Below, one piece after another: positions 1 to 6,954 of a DNA stretch of 32,500 nt. How positions within the stretch are numbered: position 1 is the stretch's first letter; every line of letters starts with the position of its first letter. The notes beneath the pieces are model-generated. The model saw only the letters and a program-made list of their open reading frames with translations, was not told where the DNA came from and made no database searches. The DNA is taken from positions 1 through 32,500 of the forward strand of contig BDTO01000070.1 of assembly GCA_002897855.1 (NCBI GenBank). Direction: 5' to 3'. This DNA comes from a bacterium BMS3Bbin05 (GTDB taxonomy: Bacteria; Nitrospirota; Thermodesulfovibrionia; Thermodesulfovibrionales; BMS3Bbin05). The position numbers and the translations under genes are program-made.

Positions 1-258
1 CCGTTTTTTAACATCACCGCAGGTGGTAGCAGGGTCGACCCTTAAGGAGAGGAGTTCCAGTATCTCCCTGAGAGAAAACCCAAGCTCCTTGGCACGCTTG
101 ATAAATTGAATGCGGGTGACTGTATCCCGGGGATACTGACGATAACCGGATTCCCGCCGGGGAGGCTTCGGTATCAGTCCACGCCGCTCATAATAACGGA
201 TTGTCTCGATATTTACCTCTGACTGTTTTGCTAACTTCCCTATGGTCAATCTCTCCAT
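1..258 (-). CDS. MerR-family metal-responsive regulator (C-terminus cut by window edge)
   Basis: The first 86 codons are present and the gene runs off the left edge. The N-terminus (MERLTIGKLAKQSEVN, then ETIRYYERRGLIPKPPR) is the typical MerR winged helix-turn-helix with its RYYE motif. It is followed by the second helical part (FIKRAKELGFSLREILELL). Near the cut a Cys occurs in the stretch DPATTCGDV, where metal-sensing MerR, ZntR and CueR proteins start their dimerisation helix and place a ligand Cys. Start ATG at 258 lies 20 bases after its own MerR-type -10 box, so autoregulation is likely. Family membership is clear. The inducer (Hg, Pb, Zn or another metal) cannot be told without the C-terminal metal loop. 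Confidence 0.9.
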   Translation of the reverse strand, partial: MERLTIGKLAKQSEVNIETIRYYERRGLIPKPPRRESGYRQYPRDTVTRIQFIKRAKELGFSLREILELLSLRVDPATTCGDVKKR

Positions 259-277
259 CTCTTCACCTCTTATATAC

Positions 278-309
278 AGTATAATCCCTGTATCTAAGTA
301 CGGAGTCAA
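278..309 (-). promoter_or_regulatory. MerR-type promoter/operator of the merR-like gene
   Basis: On the minus strand TTGACT (304-309) and TATACT (278-283) are separated by 20 bases, the over-long spacer typical of MerR-activated promoters. The spacer holds the interrupted dyad GTA-N6-TAC. A near-identical copy lies at 1263-1294. Spacing and dyad are read directly; activation by the adjacent regulator is inferred. Confidence 0.75.
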
Positions 310-342
310 GTCTTTTTTTAGCGGTCATCGAACATGCCCCTC

Positions 343-1044
343 TCATATGCCAGCCAGATATATACTGATGAAGTCGTAAATGTAATAGCTTCCCATAATT
401 AAAAGTAGAATTCCCCCGAGCTTCTCAAATGTCGGGACATACCTTTGGAAGAAGATCAGCTTCTTTATAAGTCCGATTGATACACCGGCGATAAGAAGGG
501 GCAGTCCCCGGCCAAGAGAGAAGAAGAACATGAGAGCAGCGCTGTACCATACATGTCCCGTGGCTGCAGCAATGGTCAGAATGGTAAAAAGAATGGGGAT
601 GCAGAATGGACAGAATGACATCGAAAAGGGAAACCCAAGGAAAAATGCACCTGCAAGACTTCCGGTCTTTCTTCCCTTCATCTCAAACCCCATGCTTCTG
701 AACCTGATTACATTTAACCACCTGAGCCCTAAAATTATGAGTATTATCCCTATAAATACCTCCCACCTGGGGCCATATATCAGACTCACCCTGCCACCGA
801 TATATGCAAATAAAACCCCCAATAACACATCTGCCACAGTCATCCCGAGCACAAAGGCCAAGGCCCTGCTGAAGGATTTGGCTGCCGGGTCATTTCCACG
901 CTGTCCAGCGAGGTAACCCATGATTACAGGGATAATCATGACAGAACGGGGGTTAAAGGCCATCACAAGTCCTGTAAGAAAGACCATCAAGAAGCCTAAC
1001 AGTGAGATGTTTGATAGAATCTGCAGGTTTTCTGTAGAAAACAT
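343..1044 (-). CDS. CcdA/DsbD-beta-like transmembrane protein
   Basis: A polytopic membrane protein of 233 residues with about six hydrophobic segments, the usual CcdA length. The first family signature reads NPRSVMIIPVIMGYLAG (residues 31-47), where CcdA has a proline-cysteine pair; here the Cys is replaced by Arg-Ser. The second signature carries CPFC (residues 145-148). CcdA proteins carry electrons from thioredoxin across the membrane; with one half of the redox pair altered, the role here may differ, for example in metal or thiol handling. ATG 1044 is preceded by GAAG; a GTG at 1116 would add 24 non-hydrophobic residues and has no clear ribosome site. The gene lies behind a duplicated MerR promoter (1263-1294), which suggests metal-induced expression. 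Family assignment is good, substrate unknown. Confidence 0.75.
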   Translation of the reverse strand: MFSTENLQILSNISLLGFLMVFLTGLVMAFNPRSVMIIPVIMGYLAGQRGNDPAAKSFSRALAFVLGMTVADVLLGVLFAYIGGRVSLIYGPRWEVFIGIILIILGLRWLNVIRFRSMGFEMKGRKTGSLAGAFFLGFPFSMSFCPFCIPILFTILTIAAATGHVWYSAALMFFFSLGRGLPLLIAGVSIGLIKKLIFFQRYVPTFEKLGGILLLIMGSYYIYDFISIYLAGI

Positions 1045-1177
1045 CAGTATCTTCGTACTATATAAAGTGATAGTATTAACATCATCTAATTTTCCAGCGC
1101 CTCTAATATCAGGCACTCACTGACCTGACCGCGGCCTTTGCATTCAATTGTCAACTTCATGAGGGTTTTGTTTATCC

Positions 1178-1243
1178 TCATGAGGGTTTGTTGACATTCA
1201 TCCGTGCCGTTTTTACCAACTGACCTGTGGTCAAACTCTCCAT
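1178..1243 (-). pseudogene. 5' stump of a second merR gene
   Basis: Downstream of the second MerR-type promoter, ATG 1243 opens a 21-codon frame beginning MESLTTGQLVKTARMNV and ending KPS-stop. It aligns with the intact regulator's MERLTIGKLAKQSEVNI, and its ATG stands at the same 20-base distance from the -10 box as in the intact copy. After about 18 codons the similarity ends in a short repeat-containing stretch (CTCATGAGGGTTT occurs twice) and a stop. It looks like a duplication of the merR promoter and gene start, now acting at most as a leader ORF for the CcdA-like gene. Confidence 0.7.
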
Positions 1244-1262
1244 CTCTTCACCACCTGAATAC

Positions 1263-1294
1263 AGTATAAACCTTGTACCTAAGTACAGAGTCAA
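1263..1294 (-). promoter_or_regulatory. Second MerR-type promoter/operator, upstream of the CcdA-like gene
   Basis: Minus strand TTGACT (1289-1294), 20-base spacer, TATACT (1263-1268). The dyad TGTAC-TTAG-GTACA is better formed than in the copy at 278-309. The flanking leader and the start codon context (GAAGAGATGGAGAG) are conserved between the copies. Confidence 0.75.
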
Positions 1295-1437
1295 GTCTTT
1301 TTTTTGAATGTGTCATGGAATAAACGGAGATATTTATGACTGAAAAGAATTTCTTCCACTCTGCGTTTTACAGCGTCTGCACGCCTGCCTGTAACAAAAC
1401 CCGGTCAAGTCGCTTTCAGGATATTATATGAGTACGG

Positions 1438-2658
1438 CTAAAAAAACGGGCTGACCGCAGCGTACATCCCTAAAATGCTTGCCGTTGCCACCACCACACC
1501 TACCACCACAGAGTAGCCTCCTTGCAGGCGGTACGGCTCGGGCAGGGCTTTGAGCGCCAGCATGTAGAGAAACCCCAGCACAACCGGCAGCAGTGCCGCG
1601 TTCATCACCTGTACGGCCACGCTCAGATTGACCAGGTTGATCCCCGAAACCACCGTTATGCCTCCTATTACCAGCATGGCGGTGTAGATTATGTAAAACC
1701 ACGGGGCTTTGCGGGGCTGGTGTTCGAGAGACCGCTGGTAACCGCTCACCTCGCCCAATCCCCAGGCAGTCGCAAGTGAGACCACAATCGCTGCCACCAG
1801 TGACGCCCCGACCATGCCCAGTGCAAACAGGATTGTCCCGACCATCTTACCTAAAAACGGCGTCAGTGCGTCCGCTATCTGCTGTACCGTGTTCAGGGAT
1901 TCACCGGGATGATATACGCCAATGGTTGCGGCGACCGTCACCAGTATCGCTATCATGATAAGTTGTGTGATGACCGCGCCTATGGCGGTGTCCCGGCGGG
2001 CTGTCCGTAGATCTTTGGTTGTCATGCCTTTATCCACAACCGCAGACTGATGGTAGAATACCATCCAGGGCATAATCACCGCGCCGATGTTGGCCACGGC
2101 CAGGTACATATATCCGGGCTGGCGCCATGGGATCCGGGTCAAGCCGCTTAACATGGCCGCAGGGCTGGGACGGGCCCACCAGGCCACCACCAGAAAGACC
2201 AATTCAAAGCTGCCGATCAGAATGGCAATACGCTCGACCGAGAGGTACGAACCGGTCCAGGCCACGATCGAAAGCAGCAGCACTGCCATACCTACACTAA
2301 GCCATGGTGGTATACCAAACAGCAGCCCGGCGCCGGCCACCCCGGCAAACTCGGTGACCAAGGCTCCCAGGCATGCAACCATCAGGGTGGAGACCGAAAG
2401 CCATGCCCATCCCTTACCGAAGTGTTCACGGATCAGCTCACCGTGTCCTTTGCCTGTTACCAGCCCCAGCCGCACAGCAAGCTCCTGCACCATGTAGACA
2501 ATAGGGATCAGTAAGATTTGCAGCAGGAGCAGCTTGTACCCCCACACCGCTCCGCTTTGTGCAGCGGTGATTACACTCCCCGCATCGGTATCGGCAAACA
2601 TCACCACCAGACCCGGCCCGAACATCGCAAAAAAACTCAGTATGTTGCGGCGCTTCAT
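1438..2658 (-). CDS. NRAMP-family divalent metal transporter, variant motif
   Basis: A 406-residue protein with about 11 membrane segments and NRAMP organisation. The TM1 unwound motif, DPGN in classical MntH, reads DAGS (residues 25-28) in the context FADTDAGSVITAAQSG. The TM6 motif, normally MPH, reads MPW (196-198). The first Asp and the TM6 Met are kept, while the Asn and His positions are replaced. Such changes mark NRAMP relatives whose metal preference or proton coupling may differ from Mn/Fe MntH. The start ATG 2658 has GGAAGG six bases upstream and overlaps the stop of a short upstream ORF (ATGA). The gene is clearly more GC-rich (36 of 60 in the line at 2281) than its neighbours, suggesting transfer. 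The superfamily call is firm, the substrate is not. Confidence 0.85.
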   Translation of the reverse strand: MKRRNILSFFAMFGPGLVVMFADTDAGSVITAAQSGAVWGYKLLLLQILLIPIVYMVQELAVRLGLVTGKGHGELIREHFGKGWAWLSVSTLMVACLGALVTEFAGVAGAGLLFGIPPWLSVGMAVLLLSIVAWTGSYLSVERIAILIGSFELVFLVVAWWARPSPAAMLSGLTRIPWRQPGYMYLAVANIGAVIMPWMVFYHQSAVVDKGMTTKDLRTARRDTAIGAVITQLIMIAILVTVAATIGVYHPGESLNTVQQIADALTPFLGKMVGTILFALGMVGASLVAAIVVSLATAWGLGEVSGYQRSLEHQPRKAPWFYIIYTAMLVIGGITVVSGINLVNLSVAVQVMNAALLPVVLGFLYMLALKALPEPYRLQGGYSVVVGVVVATASILGMYAAVSPFF

Positions 2659-2831
2659 AACCGCCTTCCCATGGGAAGTTTTGTCTCTGTGATCTGCAAG
2701 GTCAAATGAGATATCCTTTTAAGGAATACTATCCCTGCAATTACTAACATCCGGAAGGCTGTCGTAAGGAAAGGACCGGACCATCCCCGGCCGAAGCCAT
2801 ACACGCCCTCTCTCCACATCCAGCTACTCAT
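2655..2831 (-). CDS. Small putative membrane protein, coupled to the NRAMP gene
   Basis: A 58-codon frame starting MSSWMWREGVYGFGRGW and ending ETKLPMGRRL. ATG 2831 has GGAGG nine bases upstream. Its TGA overlaps the transporter's ATG as ATGA, the usual sign of translational coupling. Residues 20-37 form one hydrophobic segment (PFLTTAFRMLVIAGIVFL) followed by Lys-Arg, which predicts a single-pass protein with a Trp/Gly-rich N-terminus. I do not recognise a family. It could be a small transporter partner, or a leader peptide whose translation sets transporter output. The ribosome site and overlap argue against chance. Confidence 0.55.
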   Translation of the reverse strand: MSSWMWREGVYGFGRGWSGPFLTTAFRMLVIAGIVFLKRISHLTLQITETKLPMGRRL

Positions 2832-3431
2832 TATCCGCTGCCTCCAGTCTTATAGTTGAGCAACCTTGCAATTGTGACGAAAAAAAATATATTTAACTTC
2901 ACGCCTCTTTCATCTCTCTTGTCCCTGCATCAAGGATTTCCTGAAATGTCTGGTATTGAGGGAGTATAAGGCCATCCCGCATTCTTTTAAGTGGGTCATG
3001 ATTCCTGTCACTGGATACCTTCTTCCTCTCACTGCCGGTTATTTCCGGCGTTCATTTATTCTATGCCTCTGTTGAGACCTGTGTTTTCTTTTAAACGTAT
3101 GAACAAATGTTCAACTAATACTAACATTAATAACATCCTGGCTAAGATGCTGTCAACTTTCCTGAAGTTAACCTTAATTATACCGGTTCATCTACTACTA
3201 CTTTATCATCCAGGCTATGGTTTTTATCTCTAAATTAAAATGTTCAGACTCTACAAAACTTATATGTATAGCATACTTTTACTTTTTGAAGAAACGATGA
3301 AGAAAATGCGAAGATATTTCCGGAGGTTAATCCGGGTCTCTTTCTTCTGTCAAATTTTTCTTCAGTGTGTTGCCAGTAACCGTTCTCCTGTCAACTGTTT
3401 TATGTTTTGCTCTGCGGTTTCCACCGTGTAC

Positions 3432-3505
3432 TAAGATAGTGTCCGTGTATAAATTGCCATTTTTTGTTTTTGTCATGTCCCGAAAGCATTCGGGGAATGA
3501 CAGAT
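3432..3505. repeat. Half copy of the 4843-4988 inverted-repeat element
   Basis: The run from GTGTCCGTGTATAAATTGCC through the T-rich stretch to the GTCATGTCCCGAAAGCATTC hairpin is a diverged, reverse-oriented match to the right half of the element at 4843-4988. The other half is not seen here, so this is a truncated copy. Confidence 0.6.
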
Positions 3506-3532
3506 GGAGAGACTGACTTTATCAGGCTGTTG

Positions 3533-3663
3533 AAAAAGGCACAAAACAGTACAATGTGTCATGCTGAATCCCGAATTAAGCTCGGGACATCTAATGAAAT
3601 TAATGGGTCAGGAGACCCTGAAACAAGTTCAGGGTGACAATTAAGGAGTTTTCCAACAACTTG
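3533..3663. repeat. MITE-like element with CTGTTGGAAAA-type ends
   Basis: The left end reads CAGGCTGTTGAAAAA and the right end is TTTTCCAACAACTTG, whose reverse complement is CAAGTTGTTGGAAAA, giving imperfect terminal inverted repeats. The interior has inverted GTCATGCTGAATC and CAGGGTGACAAT motifs and shares blocks with the element at 3860-3990 in the opposite orientation. There is no coding capacity; a transposase elsewhere would be needed to move it. Confidence 0.6.
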
Positions 3664-3859
3664 TTATACACAGACTCCAACTATTATTCACTACTATACG
3701 GGATGAATCTGCGGTTTCTGCAGAGAAATGCAATTTTTTAGTGGATGAATTTTCTGGGCTAAAAACCTTCATACCTTCTTCACATCTTTTGAGTATCCTT
3801 GACATATGCGAGGAGAGCAGCATGATGCACCGGATGTGATTTCTGTGGGATGACTAAAC

Positions 3860-3990
3860 GGGCTGTTGCTCAAACCATAAATTGTCACCCTGAACTTGTT
3901 TCAGGGCTTCCTGACCCATTGTTTTTTATTAGATTCTGGATCAAGTCCGGAATGACAGCATGAGCATTTTCTTATTTGGCGCAACAGCTC
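3860..3990. repeat. MITE-like element with GGGCTGTTGC ends
   Basis: Terminal inverted repeats GGGCTGTTGC (3860-3869) and GCAACAGCTC (3981-3990) bound 131 bases. The interior (TTGTCACCCTGAACTTG, then TTCCTGACCCATT) matches the reverse strand of the element at 3533-3663, so the two are inverted relatives about 200 bases apart. Confidence 0.6.
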
Positions 3991-4066
3991 ATAAAGTCTT
4001 AATCAGGTACTCTCCGGCGGACTATCGCTACGATAGCGTTAATATTAGTAAAAGGAGGAATTCAGG

Positions 4067-4453
4067 ATGAAGTATTATTTCAGCAAGTCAATTGAAATGT
4101 CATTTGATGACGCCCTTAACAGGGTTGTCGAGGAACTGAAAAAAGAGGGGTTCGGAATTCTCACTCAAATCGATGTCGGGGAGACGTTAAAGAAAAAGCT
4201 GAATGTCGATTTTCGGAATTACCGGATCCTCGGTGCATGCAACCCCCCGTTTGCTTACAAAGCCTTGCAGGCAGAGGATAAAATTGGCACCATGCTCCCC
4301 TGCAATGTAGTTGTGCAGGAGACTCAAGAGGGGAAAGTGGATGTGGCGGCAATAGATCCTGTTGTGTCTATGCAGGCTGTTGATAACCCGGGGCTGACGG
4401 AAATAGCGGTACAGATCCAGGCGAAGCTGCGTAATGTAGTTAACAATTTGTAA
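4067..4453 (+). CDS. DUF302 domain protein
   Basis: A 128-residue soluble protein covering one DUF302 domain. The family core is plain: FGILTQIDVGETLKKKL, then YRILGACNPPFAYKAL, then GTMLPCNVVVQ. The two Cys (in GACNPP and LPCNV) are conserved in the family and could bind a ligand or redox partner. No enzymatic role is established for the family, which often sits near thiol, metal or sulfur genes. The start is decided by AGGAGG eight bases before ATG 4067. A short dyad (CTATCG-CTA-CGATAG, 4022-4036) lies just upstream and could be an operator or a leader hairpin. The gene stands alone between repeat elements. Confidence 0.85.
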   Translation: MKYYFSKSIEMSFDDALNRVVEELKKEGFGILTQIDVGETLKKKLNVDFRNYRILGACNPPFAYKALQAEDKIGTMLPCNVVVQETQEGKVDVAAIDPVVSMQAVDNPGLTEIAVQIQAKLRNVVNNL

Positions 4454-4690
4454 GTACGTGCAATAAAGAGAATCTTCAGGGCTGTAGTACGGATGGGTGT
4501 AATGACCTGCTAAGCTTGCCTCGGAAGATGAAAAAAGCGTACCCTGCTACCCCTGCATGAAGGCCCCAACGAGTTTCGGGTATGCCATGAAATAGAAACA
4601 TGCCTCCTATCCTTATACAAAGGATCAGGAGTTGTGATCGGATAGACACAGGAGAGAGACGAAAACCTTATACCCGAATCCAGCGATAAA

Positions 4691-4766
4691 ATTGTCATGC
4701 TGAATTTATTTCAGCATCTCACGAGACACTGAAGCGAGTTTCCCGTACTTGATACGGGGTGACAAT
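4691..4766. repeat. Short dispersed repeat with ATTGTCA ends
   Basis: 76 bases bounded by ATTGTCATGC and its inverted counterpart TGACAAT. The interior has small hairpins (CTGAATTTATTTCAG; CCCGTACTTGATACGGG). It resembles the interiors of the elements at 3533-3663 and 3860-3990. Confidence 0.55.
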
Positions 4767-4842
4767 CAGAATGACTGTTATCAAATCATTTTCAGGACAA
4801 GAGACACCCCTCTCGTAGAAGCTCACAATTCTTCTCTTTATT

Positions 4843-4988
4843 TAGAGTCCGTCCATAAAGACAGTCCCTCTATCTGTTATTCCGGCAGTCCTTAAGCCGG
4901 AATCTATTCTTTTCTATAAGTTCCGGATGCCCCGAATGTTTTCGGGGCATGACAAAAATAAAAAACGGCAATTTATGGACAGACTCTA
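4843..4988. repeat. MITE-like element with 17-bp terminal inverted repeats
   Basis: Left end TAGAGTCCGTCCATAAA (4843-4859). The reverse complement of the right end (4972-4988) is TAGAGTCTGTCCATAAA, a match of 16 in 17. The 146-base interior contains ATTCCGGCAGTCC...GGAAT-type and CCCCGAA...TTCGGGG hairpins. No clear target duplication was found. A half copy in inverse orientation lies at 3432-3505. Confidence 0.7.
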
Positions 4989-5035
4989 TTTATACTCAGC
5001 GAGCAATTAAGATTCAGTTTTGGGTATTATTCAGC

Positions 5036-5266
5036 CTATTCCAATATTTCAAGAACACAACGCTTGCCGATCTTAGTGCCGGCAGCACTCATTATTGTTC
5101 TCATTGCCCGCGCTGTATTTCCCTGTTTCCCGATAACCTTCCCAATATCATCTTTAGCAACACGCAATTCAAAAACAGAGGTTCTTTCTCCCTCTACCAT
5201 GGAAACTACAACTTCCTCCGGACTATCTACCAGAGCCTTTACCATTTGTTCAATTAGTGATTTCAT
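5036..5266 (-). CDS. khpA: KhpA-type KH-domain RNA-binding protein
   Basis: A 76-residue single KH domain protein of the KhpA/UPF0109 family. The RNA-contacting GxxG loop is GKQG (46-49) inside [18 protein letters not shown], followed by the family's C-terminal strand KRCVLEILE. KhpA is a small global RNA-binding protein that in several bacteria pairs with KhpB. ATG 5266 is chosen because GGAGGT lies five bases before it; an ATG at 5278 overlaps that ribosome site and would add four residues. In many genomes khpA sits between rpsP and rimM; here it stands alone next to repeats, so it may be a relocated gene or a second copy. Confidence 0.85.
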   Translation of the reverse strand: MKSLIEQMVKALVDSPEEVVVSMVEGERTSVFELRVAKDDIGKVIGKQGNTARAMRTIMSAAGTKIGKRCVLEILE

Positions 5267-5676
5267 GTCTACCTCCATTTGAAGCTGAGTTGTTTTTTAC
5301 AGACCCAATGTTTTCAAGGGTTTCTCCACAACATACGTTTGTAGTAACGCAATAAGTGAACGTTGTTGACTATGTGAACCAAGTTCAGTAGCGGACAAAC
5401 TAAAGGCATTTGAGCTTTGTCCTGGCTCCGGATAACGATATAGTATAACCGCTACATTAACCTCTCTATTTATCTGACAGAGCAGGATTTGGTTATGTAC
5501 ATATAATAAGCGATTAAGACTGGATTTGCAATAGGTCATAGAATATGGCTTCCTGTTTGACAGGCTTGCACTTTTGCCGTTCATGTGATCTGAAATCTGA
5601 GGTTGAGAAACGTGTCAGGTTTTGACCTGTGAATTAACGTCCTATTTTCAGATTCATCTTTCAGGGCCACTGGAGG
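5267..5676. other. Stretch between khpA and the PLD-like gene
   Basis: A minus-strand frame at 5297-5584 (95 codons, starting MNGKSASLSNRKPY) ends 18 bases before the khpA ribosome site. I recognise no family and see no good ribosome site, so I do not call it a gene, though it could be a degraded one. A short hairpin CAGGT-TTTG-ACCTG lies near 5617-5630. Confidence 0.3.
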
Positions 5677-6345
5677 CTATGTGCCTGCAAGTTTCTTCAG
5701 TTCTTCCTCATCTATCCGGTATTCTCTTGCAATGTGTTCCGGTGTTGCACCTGTCTGACCGATCACCGCTTTAAGGTCTTCCGTAAAATTAGATTGCTGT
5801 TCACATGTCTCCAGGTAATTTTTAAGCACTATCGCGAGGCCCTCGGAAGGTATCCTGTATCCTTTTTTTGTTGCTTCCTTCTCCCCTGTGCTCTCAGGAA
5901 TGCCTATCACCACAATCCTGTCATCAATAACTATAAAGCGGACATTATGTACCATCAGGCAACTGCTGTACAGAACTTCCGCCCCGGCTTTCATATACAG
6001 ATAGCCCAGATGAAGCCTGTCAGGGAATTTTGGCATGAGGTATCTTACACGCACACCTTTTTTGGTCATTCTCTCGATGTTTGCGATAATGTCCCTGACC
6101 ATTTTTTTATCATCTCCTGAGGGGGGCCTGCCGGTGATACAACCGGTGATCTCCTCTTTTGCGTCCATCATCGAGTCCAGAATCGCAAGGAAATATTCCT
6201 GCCGTGTCAGCACCTTTGTCGCTTTTCCTATTTCGAGTATAAGTTTATTCCGTTGCTTTCCTTCCTTAATGCTGTAAACGAGAAGTATAATAGTTACTAT
6301 AAGCAATATAGATTCAAGGGATAGGAGTCCTATTTCGATAGACAT
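5677..6345 (-). CDS. Membrane-anchored phospholipase D-like domain protein, HKD degenerate
   Basis: 222 residues. Residues 8-26 form one membrane segment, followed by a cytoplasmic linker and a single PLD-like fold. The expected catalytic HxKx4D site aligns with VHNVRFIVIDDRIVVIG, which keeps the His and an Asp but has no Lys at the +2 position. Hydrolysis is therefore doubtful and a binding or regulatory role more likely. Single PLD-like domains of this kind also occur in TrmB-type regulators. The C-terminus (TPEHIAREYRIDEEELKKLAG) looks like a small helical, possibly HTH-like, module. ATG 6345 has GAAGGT upstream. The gene follows moaC at 60 bases and may be the last of the leftward run from bamD. 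Confidence 0.65.
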   Translation of the reverse strand: MSIEIGLLSLESILLIVTIILLVYSIKEGKQRNKLILEIGKATKVLTRQEYFLAILDSMMDAKEEITGCITGRPPSGDDKKMVRDIIANIERMTKKGVRVRYLMPKFPDRLHLGYLYMKAGAEVLYSSCLMVHNVRFIVIDDRIVVIGIPESTGEKEATKKGYRIPSEGLAIVLKNYLETCEQQSNFTEDLKAVIGQTGATPEHIAREYRIDEEELKKLAGT

Positions 6346-6404
6346 TGCTTTACCTTCGGGATATAAATTTCTGGTTCTTCCGCCATTTAATTAATAAACA
6401 GGGT

Positions 6405-6884
6405 TCAGGTCTTTCTCTTGTAAGTTCCGCTCTTGCCGCCTCTTTTCTCAAGCAGCATGATGTCGGTTAGTGTAATACCTCTATCCACGGCCTTGCACAT
6501 GTCATAAATAGTAAGAGCTGCCACGGAAACCGCGGTAAGGGCCTCCATCTCAACGCCGGTTTTCCCCGTAATTTTCGCCCTTGCATATATCCTGATCTCG
6601 TTTTTCATCTCGTCTGTCTCGAACTCCACTTCAACTGACGATATATTGAGGGGGTGGCAAAGCGGTATCAGGGCAGGGGTCTTTTTTGCGGCCATAATAC
6701 CGGCAATCCTTGCAGCAGCATAAACGTCTCCCTTCGGGGTATCCCCGGCCAGTATTATCTCAAGTGTTTCCGGTTTCATCTTAACGGTTGCGGTAGCCAG
6801 CGCCTCCCTTCCGGTCTCTTTCTTCGCTGAAACGTCCACCATAACAGCCCGGCCCCGATCATCAATGTGACTGAGTTTTTTCAT
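6405..6884 (-). CDS. moaC: Cyclic pyranopterin monophosphate synthase MoaC
   Basis: 159 residues, the normal length. MoaC converts the MoaA product 3',8-cyclo-GTP into cyclic pyranopterin monophosphate in molybdenum cofactor synthesis, in the cytoplasm. Family hallmarks are LIPLCHPL (72-79), [16 protein letters not shown] (107-122) and [10 protein letters not shown], which puts Asp128 and Lys131 at the positions of the E. coli catalytic pair. AAAGGAG stands upstream of ATG 6884. It follows the siroheme synthase gene by 70 bases, so both tetrapyrrole and pterin cofactor genes share a direction. No other moa gene is in the window. Confidence 0.97.
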   Translation of the reverse strand: MKKLSHIDDRGRAVMVDVSAKKETGREALATATVKMKPETLEIILAGDTPKGDVYAAARIAGIMAAKKTPALIPLCHPLNISSVEVEFETDEMKNEIRIYARAKITGKTGVEMEALTAVSVAALTIYDMCKAVDRGITLTDIMLLEKRGGKSGTYKRKT

Positions 6885-6954
6885 GACATACTCCTTTCAT
6901 GCCGGAATAGAACATAACAACCCTCTACGGAAAGCATGCTGGACATTGACTGCA

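Larger units (their letters stand above)
2832..4066. other. Gene-poor stretch upstream of the DUF302 gene
   Basis: No convincing gene. From about 2970 to 3085 one plus-strand frame reads protein-like (for example FKWVMIPVTGYLLPLTAGYF) but has no start context and ends in a stop, so it may be a gene remnant. At 3100-3113 there is an interrupted palindrome, TGAACA-AA-TGTTCA. From 3432 onward the stretch is mostly small repeat elements, listed separately. Short frames in 2991-3434 and 3641-3823 lack ribosome sites and look random. Confidence 0.5.
4454..5035. other. Gene-free stretch with repeats
   Basis: Apart from the repeat elements at 4691-4766 and 4843-4988 I see nothing recognisable. Short frames on either strand have no ribosome site and cross the repeats. 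Confidence 0.5.

Noticed and set aside
1263-1310. Terminator on the plus strand (dyad followed by a T run)
   Set aside because: The dyad is the MerR operator and no plus-strand gene precedes it; the T run is the A-rich upstream part of the minus-strand promoter.
3641-3823. 60-codon minus-strand frame between two repeats
   Set aside because: Begins without a ribosome site and ends inside a repeat element. Composition looks random.
4949-5257. 102-codon plus-strand frame
   Set aside because: It runs through a MITE end and antisense to khpA. No ribosome site.
5297-5584. 95-codon minus-strand frame upstream of khpA
   Set aside because: No ribosome site and no known family; kept only as a note on the stretch, since it could be a degraded gene.
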